Shown piece after piece: positions 27,005-35,800 of a DNA stretch of 64,000 nucleotides. The position numbers were made by a program, and so were the translations under genes. The DNA comes from Leadbettera azotonutricia ZAS-9 (GTDB lineage: Bacteria > Spirochaetota > Spirochaetia > Treponematales > Breznakiellaceae). The stretch covers positions 124,001 to 188,000 of the forward strand of contig NC_015577.1 of assembly GCF_000214355.1 (NCBI RefSeq), in the 5' to 3' direction. Positions within the stretch are counted from its first letter, which is position 1; every line of letters starts with the position of its first letter. A model generated the notes under the pieces. It did no database searches. It worked only from the letters and a program-made list of their open reading frames with translations, and was not told where the DNA came from.

Positions 27005-27448
27005 ATGGAAAAGACCTTTGTCATGCTGAAGCCCGGAGTATTCCAGCGCCGCATTGTCGGCGAAGCCCTAAGCCGTTTTGAAAGGAAAGGGCTCAAAATA
27101 ATCGCCCTTAAGATGATGAATTTGACCAAAACCCTGGTGGAAGCCCATTACGCAGAGCATAAAGGCAGGGATTTTTACGAAAAGCTCGTGGAATACACCC
27201 TTTCGGGCCCGGTTATAGCCATGATCCTCGAGGGAGATGAGGCTATCATGCTGGTCCGCCGCCTTGCAGGCGCTACGGATGTGCGCGAAAACCTCCCCGG
27301 GACCATCAGGGGCGATTTTGCGGCCCATACCAGGCTCAATATAGTCCACGCTTCGGACTCGCCGGAGAGCGCAAGCCGGGAAATCTCCCTTTTCTTCAAG
27401 CCCGAGGAGCTATGCCTCTGGGAAGACGGCAATGCCAAGTGGTTTTAG
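27005..27448 (+). CDS. ndk: Nucleoside diphosphate kinase
   Basis: Transfers the gamma-phosphate between nucleoside triphosphates and diphosphates via a phosphohistidine. The 147-residue protein begins MEKTFVMLKPGVFQR and carries the active-site histidine H115 in NIVHASDSPESA. The length is normal, with a slight C-terminal extension (LWEDGNAKWF). Confidence 0.95.
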   Translation: MEKTFVMLKPGVFQRRIVGEALSRFERKGLKIIALKMMNLTKTLVEAHYAEHKGRDFYEKLVEYTLSGPVIAMILEGDEAIMLVRRLAGATDVRENLPGTIRGDFAAHTRLNIVHASDSPESASREISLFFKPEELCLWEDGNAKWF

Positions 27449-27524
27449 CCTTGAAAAATCTTTTTGAGCTGCTAATTGAATAAACCCCAACTTAGGGATA
27501 TACTCAATGGCAAGGTAAAAAGAT

Positions 27525-28673
27525 ATGCATGTATCCCAAGCACTAAATTACATCTTAGGCTCATGGCTTGTCCTTCTCCTTATCTACGCTGACTACGCCC
27601 GCAAGTACAATACCGACAACTACCAGCGCTCTCTTTTCTTCAAGATGCTGCTCTGCGCTTTTATCTCCATGAACTGCGATTTGGTCTATTTTCTTCTTGA
27701 GGGCCTGCCTGGGAAGGGGCTTACAACATTCTTTTATATATTGAATACTATATATTATATTTTTCAAATATTGTTATATTACTATATATTGATATTCGTG
27801 GATTTTCTTGCCTTTAGGTCAAGCAGCAGGGTTAAGAATCTGACCTACATCGCCTGGATTGTTACGGCTGTCCATATCGTCCTGCTGGTCATCAATTATA
27901 AAACCCATTTTTATTTTTATATTGACGAAGAAAGCAATATCTTTGTCCACGGCTCTCTCTACATAATTCACATGATAATTGCCTACAGCCCCATAGCCCT
28001 GGTCGTGTTCAACATCGTGGTTTCCTCAAAAGTCTTTAAGAAAAACCAGTTTGTCCTTTTGGCTCTCTTTATATTTCTCATCTGCCTGGGTTCCAACATT
28101 GATCTTATCATTGGAACGAGCTTTCTGATTTGGCCCTGTTTTACCGCTTCTATACTCTACGCATATTTTTTTATTGTACGCACCGACACGGGCATCGACA
28201 GCCTCACGGGCATTGGCAATCGTTTTGCGTTTAACGAATTCATAGACAAGCTTTCCAGGCAGAGCGCCAGGGAATCCTATTCCATCGCCATGATCGACCT
28301 CGATCATTTTAAACAGATAAATGATACCCTGGGCCATGCTGAAGGGGATAATGCCCTGCGCGACATGGCTGCCATCATCAAGGGCTGCATACGCCATTCG
28401 GATTTTGCCGCCCGCTACGGGGGGGATGAATTTGTCATTGCAGTGCCTGCGGCCTATGATATAGGGCGCCTCATGGAAAGGATTCAGCTCGCCATGGATA
28501 CGCAGAACGAAAAACATTCGAGGCCGTATACTATCGAGATGAGCTGCGGTTATGATGTATACACCACAGGGGTGGACAAATCAATCAACGAATTCATTAA
28601 TCGGATAGATACCCTCATGTATCAGCAAAAAGAAGAACGCCGCCGCCAGAACGGGCTAAGGACGGCACGGTGA
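27525..28673 (+). CDS. Membrane diguanylate cyclase, first of a tandem
   Basis: 382 residues. The N-terminal half (about 215 residues) is a seven-helix membrane sensor of unrecognised type. The C-terminal GGDEF domain has the I-site RHSD and the active site YGGDEF; SLTGIGNRFAFNEF marks its start. It makes c-di-GMP. An AT-rich patch at about 27720-27790 encodes Tyr/Ile-rich helices. Its TGA overlaps the GTG start of a paralogue (GTGA), so both are translated together. Confidence 0.9.
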   Translation: MHVSQALNYILGSWLVLLLIYADYARKYNTDNYQRSLFFKMLLCAFISMNCDLVYFLLEGLPGKGLTTFFYILNTIYYIFQILLYYYILIFVDFLAFRSSSRVKNLTYIAWIVTAVHIVLLVINYKTHFYFYIDEESNIFVHGSLYIIHMIIAYSPIALVVFNIVVSSKVFKKNQFVLLALFIFLICLGSNIDLIIGTSFLIWPCFTASILYAYFFIVRTDTGIDSLTGIGNRFAFNEFIDKLSRQSARESYSIAMIDLDHFKQINDTLGHAEGDNALRDMAAIIKGCIRHSDFAARYGGDEFVIAVPAAYDIGRLMERIQLAMDTQNEKHSRPYTIEMSCGYDVYTTGVDKSINEFINRIDTLMYQQKEERRRQNGLRTAR

Positions 28674-29872
28674 ATTTCATTCCCCTTTATTTGAATACTG
28701 CCATAGGCGCAGTTTTTATAATCATCCTTATCTTTTTGGATTATATTCGCAAATACAATACTGACGATTTTCAGCGCCTCCTTTTCATCTGTGTCCTGGG
28801 CGCAGGGTTCCTTGCGACAATTGCCGATTTTCTTAACCGTACCATGGGCGGCATCCCCGGCCATAACATCCGGATAACCCTCTATGCGGTGAATTCGCTC
28901 TTTTATGTTTTCCAGAATATTGCCTATTACAGCGCCATTATTTTTATTGATTATTTTGCCTATGGCGACGAAGGGCGGACCAAACGTTTTATAAAAATCG
29001 CAATTTATTTCCTGGTGCTTTATTGCGTATCGGTTATCGTAAACCTCTCGCTGCATTATTATTTTTATATCAGCGTTGACAATATCTACACCCACGGCCC
29101 TCTCTACAACTTGCGCCTTATAATCAGCTATCTTTCTATCCCCCTTTGCATCATGGATATGGCTTTTTCCTCCAAGTCGGTGAAGTCTTCGCAAATCGGC
29201 CTGATTGCCCTTTTCGGCGTCATCACCGGCGCAGGGGCGGGCATGGACGTACTGTTTAAATCGGGCAGCCTTGCCTGGCCCTGTTTTGCCGCAGCCCTGC
29301 TTTATATTTATTTTTTCATTATCCGTTCGGATTCCAAAATCGACAGCCTTACGGGAATTGGCAACCGCATAGCTTTTAACGAATTCATAGAAAAGATTTC
29401 CCGCCGCAACGTCAAAGGCCGGCCCGCAAGCAAACGCCGTTTCCCCTTCCCCTGGAACAGGACAAAGGTCGAGTCCTGGGCTGTCGTGATGATAGACATG
29501 GACCACTTCAAGCAAATCAACGACACCTTGGGCCACCTTGAAGGCGATAATGCCCTCCGCGATATGGCTTCGATCATCAAAAGCAGCGTGCGCAGCACCG
29601 ACTTCGCGGCCCGCTACGGCGGCGACGAATTCATCCTCGCAACACCCGCAAAATCCAACGTTGACCAGCTCATGTCCCGCCTCCGCACGGCCCTCGCTTC
29701 CCACAACGCCAAAGCCGGTCGCCCCTACACCCTCGAAATCTCCTACGGCTGCGACATCTTCACTGCCGGCAGCGGCCAATCCATCGACGAATTCCTCGCG
29801 CATATAGACTCGCTTATGTACAAACAAAAAGCCGACCGGAGAAGGGCTTCGGACGATAAACGCACGCGTTAG
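28670..29872 (+). CDS. Membrane diguanylate cyclase, second of a tandem
   Basis: A 400-residue paralogue of the preceding protein with the same architecture: a seven-helix N-terminal sensor and C-terminal GGDEF (I-site RSTD, active site YGGDEF). It differs by an insertion of about 18 residues (basic and Pro-rich, containing KGRPASKRRFPFPW) near the start of GGDEF. The start is GTG at 28670, overlapping the upstream stop. The last bases overlap the convergent lipoprotein gene by 4 bp. Confidence 0.9.
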   Translation: MNFIPLYLNTAIGAVFIIILIFLDYIRKYNTDDFQRLLFICVLGAGFLATIADFLNRTMGGIPGHNIRITLYAVNSLFYVFQNIAYYSAIIFIDYFAYGDEGRTKRFIKIAIYFLVLYCVSVIVNLSLHYYFYISVDNIYTHGPLYNLRLIISYLSIPLCIMDMAFSSKSVKSSQIGLIALFGVITGAGAGMDVLFKSGSLAWPCFAAALLYIYFFIIRSDSKIDSLTGIGNRIAFNEFIEKISRRNVKGRPASKRRFPFPWNRTKVESWAVVMIDMDHFKQINDTLGHLEGDNALRDMASIIKSSVRSTDFAARYGGDEFILATPAKSNVDQLMSRLRTALASHNAKAGRPYTLEISYGCDIFTAGSGQSIDEFLAHIDSLMYKQKADRRRASDDKRTR

Positions 29873-31251
29873 AAGCTTATATTGCCCGCTGCATTGTCAA
29901 GCAGGTTGTCATCGTAAGCCTTCGATGCTGGTTTTCTGGTAAAGAGGGCATGGCCTTTTCCGCTTCGTCCAAAAATAGTATTTTCATTTCCATCATTAAA
30001 ATAGGCGTTATCCATGTCGCCATAAATAACGCCGCCTGTTTTAATAAAGTTGAGAAAACCGTTAAGCTGGCCGTATCCGTTGTCGCCGGTAACATTAACT
30101 CCTGCCCCGGTGCTATAAGCAACCAAATCAGGTGCATCGATAGTATTGTTTGAAATAACCCCGCCTTCCATTTTAAAGATAGAATTAGTAGAAACACTCA
30201 CTCCGCCGCCTACAGCATATTGCCCATACGCACTGCTATCGCTGCGGATTTTATTGCCGGATATAGCAGGGGCATTCCCCGGACCGCCTTTAAGCGTAAT
30301 TGTTGAATTGACGAGATACACCCCGCCACCCTCTACGGTATTGTTCGATGATTTAACGCTGTTGTTGGAAATTTTTGCATTGTCCTTAAGAGTGATGTCC
30401 GCATAACTGGCATACACCCCGCCGCCGAGCGCCGCAGAGGTTTTGCGAAGTTTGTTGCCGGAGATTTCGGCATAGTCAGACATGATAAGAGATACGCGAC
30501 CCGTCGCAGTATTGCTGTTTAGGTACACACCGCCGCCATTGCTACTGTTAGTACTCTCTATATCACTGTAATTATTATTGGCAATTTTGGAATGGCCTTT
30601 CATTTCCAGTGCGCTGCCGTGATAATACACCTGGACGAGAGGCATGGGATTTTCTGAGGCACCTTCGAGGGTTATATAGCCGTCGAGAATAAGTTTTACC
30701 GTGTTATTACTGGCATTGTTGTTATACCCCACTGAAAAAATACTCTGGCCTGCGGTTCCGGCAATAACACGTTCCGCAGTTGATCCCTCGGGTGTTTTAA
30801 GGATAACTTCAAGGCCGTCTACGGTTAAACTTTGCGTCGTGCTTATGGTTTCATCGGCATACAGATAAATGGTTTTTTCTCCCGCTGTGCCTTTTATCGC
30901 ATCAATCCGCTGTGCAAGGGTCAAAATAGTAACGGTGAATTGGGTTGTTTGTTCGCCTATTGTTATAGTAATAGACCCCGGGCCTGTTCTTGTGGAAGCG
31001 GCATCCCAATCAGTATTATTTTGGTTAATGGAGACAGATCCGGTACTGCCATCGGCATAGGTGGCGGTTACCACAAGCCCGGCAAGATCAAGAGGCTCGC
31101 CGATGCCGTATTCGGTTTTTGTTGGCTCTGTGGTAAGGTCTATGCTTGCGATAGTTTTTACAGCATCGCCGCTGTCGTCTTTGCAGGCGCCAAAGAGAAT
31201 TGCCAGCATGAGCATCCGCCCTAAACTTCGCATAAAAAAAGCTTTTTTCAT
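29869..31251 (-). CDS. Surface lipoprotein with Ig-like domain and beta-helix
   Basis: 460 residues. The signal peptide has lipobox LFGAC (MKKAFFMRSLGRMLMLAILFGAC). A bacterial Ig-like domain (about 30-110) of the 'TEPTKTEYGIGEPLDLAGLV' type found in Big_3-like repeats follows. Next is a right-handed beta-helix region with recurring GGGVY and ISGNK/ISNNS units (about 190-400), as in pectate-lyase-fold adhesins. I chose the ATG at 31251 for the lipoprotein signal; longer frames exist. It lies 86 bp downstream of ffh on the same strand. A cell-surface adhesion or glycan role is plausible but unproven. Confidence 0.75.
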   Translation of the reverse strand: MKKAFFMRSLGRMLMLAILFGACKDDSGDAVKTIASIDLTTEPTKTEYGIGEPLDLAGLVVTATYADGSTGSVSINQNNTDWDAASTRTGPGSITITIGEQTTQFTVTILTLAQRIDAIKGTAGEKTIYLYADETISTTQSLTVDGLEVILKTPEGSTAERVIAGTAGQSIFSVGYNNNASNNTVKLILDGYITLEGASENPMPLVQVYYHGSALEMKGHSKIANNNYSDIESTNSSNGGGVYLNSNTATGRVSLIMSDYAEISGNKLRKTSAALGGGVYASYADITLKDNAKISNNSVKSSNNTVEGGGVYLVNSTITLKGGPGNAPAISGNKIRSDSSAYGQYAVGGGVSVSTNSIFKMEGGVISNNTIDAPDLVAYSTGAGVNVTGDNGYGQLNGFLNFIKTGGVIYGDMDNAYFNDGNENTIFGRSGKGHALFTRKPASKAYDDNLLDNAAGNISF

Positions 31252-31337
31252 AATTACTCTCTTTGACGTCTCCATAGGCAATATATCCCTTTGCCTGGAG
31301 AAATTCAATCCGGATATAAAAATTCAAGCTTTTTTGC

Positions 31338-32687
31338 TTATCTGAACCCGCCCTGCATTCTATTCATCATGGCCTGCGCCGTATTGGGATTTTTGCTCAT
31401 TTTGGACATTTTTTTCATCATGGTCTTCATTTTGTCGAATTTTTTGAGGAGCCTTGAAACCTCTGCCACCGAGGTTCCCGAACCCCGGGCAACGCGGGCC
31501 CGCCGGGAAGGCCCAATCATCAGGTGGTTGGCGCGTTCCTTGCGGGTCATGGACGAGAGTATGGCTTCCTGGGTTTGGAGTTCGGCCTTGTCGATATCCT
31601 CCTCGCTCACCTGGCCTGCCATGCCCGGGATCATTTCGAGCATTTTGTTGAGGGAACCCATTTTTTTTACCGACCGGAGCTGATCGAGCCAGTCCTCGAG
31701 GGTAAAGGTTTCTTTCTCCATTTTTTTCTGGAGTTCCTGGGCATCTTTCTGGTCGATGACTTCCTGGGCTTTTTCGACCAGGGACACCACGTCGCCCATG
31801 CCAAGGATGCGGCCCGCAATGCGGTCGGGGTGGAAGGGCTCAAAGTCCTCGGGTTTTTCGCCTACGCCCACAAACTTGAGGGGCTTCCCGGTAATGGTCT
31901 TTAAGGAGAGGGCGGCGCCGCCACGGGTGTCCGAATCGAACTTGGTGAGCACCACCCCGGTTAGCCCGATCTTCTCGTCGAAAGCCTTCGCAATGTCCAC
32001 TGCCGACTGGCCTGTCATGGCGTCGGCCACGAGGAGGAGCTCGTCGGGGTTTGACACTTCCTTAAGGCGCGACAATTCCTGCATCATGGGTTCGTCGATC
32101 TGCAAGCGGCCGGTAGTATCTATGATAAGGGTGTCGATGAGGTTTTTCCTGGCCCAATCCAAAGCGCCCTTGTAAACCTTTACGCTATCTGTAGCGCCCT
32201 CTTCTTTGTAAACAGGAACATCAATTTGATGCGCCAGCACTGAGAGCTGTTCCACTGCCGCAGGGCGCACCAGATCGCAGGCTATAAGCAAGGGCTTGCG
32301 CCCCTCTTTCTTGAGGCGCAGGGCCATTTTTGCCGAAGAGGTGGTCTTGCCCGAACCCTGGAGGCCAAGCATCAAAATAGCAGAAATAGTGTCAGGGCCT
32401 TTAAGAACGAGATCCTGCCTGGCATCCCCCAAAAAGGAGACCATCTTGTCGTGAACAATTTTGATAAACTGCTGCCCCGGATCAACGGAGCGGAGGACCT
32501 TCTCGCCCTTGGCTTCTTCTATCGTGGCATTGACAAAGCGGCGCACTACCCTGAGGTTCACATCAGCCTCGAGGAGGGCCATCTTTATGGCTTCTACCGC
32601 ATCGTCAATGTTTTTTTCGGTGATGCTGGATTTACCGCTCACGAAGCGGAAGGCGTCGGATATCTTTTGGGTTAGCTTGTCAAACAT
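31338..32687 (-). CDS. ffh: Signal recognition particle GTPase Ffh
   Basis: The protein subunit of SRP, targeting membrane proteins co-translationally. The 449-residue protein has the N domain, then the G domain with P-loop GLQGSGKTTSSAK, DTTGR and TKFD. The Met-rich M domain follows with MTRKERANHLMIGPSRRARVARGSGT, ending in KMKTMMKKMSKM. The length is normal. No 4.5S RNA gene was recognised near it. Confidence 0.97.
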   Translation of the reverse strand: MFDKLTQKISDAFRFVSGKSSITEKNIDDAVEAIKMALLEADVNLRVVRRFVNATIEEAKGEKVLRSVDPGQQFIKIVHDKMVSFLGDARQDLVLKGPDTISAILMLGLQGSGKTTSSAKMALRLKKEGRKPLLIACDLVRPAAVEQLSVLAHQIDVPVYKEEGATDSVKVYKGALDWARKNLIDTLIIDTTGRLQIDEPMMQELSRLKEVSNPDELLLVADAMTGQSAVDIAKAFDEKIGLTGVVLTKFDSDTRGGAALSLKTITGKPLKFVGVGEKPEDFEPFHPDRIAGRILGMGDVVSLVEKAQEVIDQKDAQELQKKMEKETFTLEDWLDQLRSVKKMGSLNKMLEMIPGMAGQVSEEDIDKAELQTQEAILSSMTRKERANHLMIGPSRRARVARGSGTSVAEVSRLLKKFDKMKTMMKKMSKMSKNPNTAQAMMNRMQGGFR

Positions 32688-32773
32688 GACGGTATTCTAG
32701 CCTATGGGACAGCATATTTACAAGAGATGCATAAAATATCCAAAATGGTTACTAATAACGCTGTATTCTTTCT

Positions 32774-32839
32774 CATTTTATTCATTTTTGTTCATTTTTA
32801 TGCATTTCAATTGACATATCCTTGGTATTCTTGTAGATT
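32774..32839 (+). promoter_or_regulatory. Promoter with phased T tracts upstream of the large surface-protein gene
   Basis: TTGACA (32811-32816), a 17-bp spacer and TAGATT (32834-32839) form a good sigma-70-type promoter 55 bp before the start codon. Directly upstream, CATTT/CATTTT units begin at 32774, 32783, 32793 and 32803, about one helical turn apart. They could act as a bent UP-like element. Confidence 0.6.
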
Positions 32840-32893
32840 GATGATATATTTCTATAGGTGGGACTTGTCTTTAGATTATGAAGGGGGACTTTA

Positions 32894-35800
32894 ATGCGTA
32901 ATAGATTCCTGGTTTCCGTGGTATTATTATTAGCTTCGGCAATGGCTGTTTTTGCAGGCGGCAGGAAGGACAATGAGTCCCACGAGGTTGAGAATCCTTC
33001 GGGTTTCACTGAGTCAATAAACATTGAAGGCAAAAAGTCGGGGAAATACAATTTTTATCTTGAGGCCAAGGATAAGGGTGGCAATACCACTATCGCGGGG
33101 CCCGACAATATCTATATCGATCCTGAATCGGATCTTCCTATTGTGAGCATCACCAACCCCAGGGCAAACATGCATGTCCAGGGCCACCTGAATATCGTGG
33201 GCACGTGCATTGACGACGACGCAGTGGGTTTTGTGGAGCTTTGGTTCAACGATGACATATCCACCCTGGTGCGCGCGGACGGCGCCGAATTCTGGTCGTA
33301 TTTTTATGATACTTCCCGCTTCCAGGACAAGCTTTACAGCATTACCGCCCGGGGCACCGACATAAACGGTCTTCCCGGCCATGAGACCAGGGTCGTCTGG
33401 AACCTGGATCGCAAGAAGCCTGAAACCAAAGTAACCAGCCACGAGCTGGGCGACCTGGTTTCCGGCAAGATCCGCATCAAAGGGACTGTCTGGGATGGCA
33501 ACGGCGTGGAGACCCTCGCGTATTCTCTTGACGATGGCCGCCATTATGCTCCGGTTTCCATTAAGTACGATAAAAAGAACGATATTTACAATTGGGAAAT
33601 CAACGTAGATACCAAGACCTTTAAAGACGGTCCTGCGGTTATATGGTTCCAGGCCAGGGATAAAATGGATACCCTTGGGGCAACTTCCCACCTGGTTTTT
33701 GTTGACAATACCGGCCCGGATGTGCGGGTGGTGTACCCTGATCCCGCAACGCCGGTAAACGGCATCTTCACGGTGGCAGGTTATGCCCAGGACACGGTGG
33801 GGCTTAAATCGCTCACCTGGAAGCTGGGCAAGGAAACCGGCGAATTCCCCCTCACCATTGGCAATCCCTGGTGGGTCAAAGAATTCGACATCCGGGGCCA
33901 GAAGGCTTCCAGCCTGGATCTCGAAATCAAGGCTGTCGATCTTTCGGGCAACGTAACTCTGGCAAAACAGAAGATCCTGGTGGATCAGAAGGCAGATCTG
34001 CCTGTAGTCACCCTCCAGGACCCGGTTGCGGGCACTGTTATGGGAGCCCAAGGCTTGACCATAACCGGTTCTGCCGTTGATGACGACGGCGTGGCGGCAA
34101 TTCTCTACGCAATAGATGGCGGAGCCCCTGTAGAAATCGCTTGTTCGGGCTATTTCCAGCAGGTTATTACCGGAATTCCTGACGGGACCCATGTTTTGGA
34201 CATTTGGGCCAGGGATATTACCGGTGTAGAAGGCACCAAGATCCAGGTTAAGGGCATTGTTGCCCCCGGCCTCCTGCCCGAACCCCGCATTTTGGCGGTT
34301 AAGCTTGGATCAGGCAAGGCCGCGGCAGTCGAAGAATTCTATACAGGCAAAGAAATCAACCCCGAATCCGGGGCTATCCTTGACCTTCGCATTGATTCGG
34401 GCAGCACCCTCGCAAGCCTGAGCTATCAGTTTGGGAACCACAGCCCTGTCGATGTCGCCATTAAGGGCTCCAAGAGCGGAGAGACCCGCCAGGATCTGGC
34501 TATCCCTGCCGATGTGGACTATGGGCAGGTCAAGCTTACCCTGCGTGTAAAGGATATCCATGGTCGCGAAGGGGTTTGGGAAGAATACCTCTATATAACG
34601 GATCTTAGTACCCCTAATCCCGACAAGCTCGCAGCAGCCCAGGATAAATCATCCTCCGGCGGGCTCAGCCTCGTAAGCATTGGCGACACCGCCTGGTCGA
34701 AGGCTGCCCGCGTCACTATCCCCCGGGGAACCAAGGCGGCTCTCCCCCTGGTCGCGTCAATTTCTTCTGAACAGCCCGTCAGCTCCGCGATCTTTACCGT
34801 GGGCGACAGGAGCATTAAGGGATCGGCCAAGGGCTCTTCCATAACTGCTGCCTTGCCTGCGGATATTCCCGCCGGCCACACCCCCATAACCCTTGATGTG
34901 TTCCTCAAAAGCGGCGAAAGCTATCAGGTGTCCGGTGAATTTTTTATCCTCAGGCCCGCGGATGACAGGACTATCAACACGGGCAAGAGCTTTGAGTGGG
35001 TGCGCCCCGATAATACCATAGGCGATGGAAGGCTCCTCATTTCCAAGACTTCCGAACCGATCATCGGCCTCTATAGCGGAAGGCCCCTGCAGAGCGTGAC
35101 CATTGCAGGAACCGGCGCCAATGGCCTCGCGGCCCGTATTGATGAATACGGCAGGGTAAGCCTCCAGGCTTCGGATATAGGCAGCTTTGGCCCTGTAACC
35201 CTTACCCTGACCGATAAAGATGGCGGGACTTTCCAGACCAGTGAGTTCCGCTTCCTCGTAGACCTTCGCGATCCCATCCTCCACTTTAACGAAGAGCTCG
35301 AAGGAACCTGGGTGCAGAACAGGGTACAGGTTACCTTTAACGCCCTGGACGAAAACAAGATTTCTGCATTGGACTTTTCCACCAACCTGGGCCTGACATG
35401 GACGCCCCTGCTTCAGGCCGATGAAGTTGCGCGGCTCAGCCCCGAAATGGATATTACCCGCAACCTCGATATTTCGAGCGCCCAGGACGGCGCGGTGAAT
35501 ATCAGCATCAGGCTCACCGACGAAGCCAAACGCACCCATACCCGGTCCTTCACAGTCCTTAAGGATACCCAGGCGCCCCAGCCCCAGCTCATTGTGCCTA
35601 TCTCGGAGGCAAGGGTGAACGGGACCATACGCCTTGGCATCGCCATTAAAGAGGCCGGAAGGCTCAACTCCATCAATTATGCCCGTCCTGCCAAGCCGGT
35701 CCAGGGGTCAACCCCCGCTGCCGAAGCGGTCAATAGGAATGTATACACCTATTATGCCGGGAACAACCCCCTTACCTTCCTCGACATCCTTTTGGATGCC

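Noticed and set aside
27720-27790. Very AT-rich patch inside a diguanylate cyclase gene
   Set aside because: It encodes Tyr/Ile-rich membrane helices in frame; composition follows from the protein and there is no sign of insertion.
28622-29827. 401-codon open frame antisense to the second tandem diguanylate cyclase
   Set aside because: The sense frame contains a complete GGDEF protein; the antisense product matches nothing and has low-complexity composition.
33014-34192. 392-codon open frame antisense to the 1752-residue protein gene
   Set aside because: It mirrors the codon periodicity of the sense gene, which has signal peptide, RBS, promoter and repeats.
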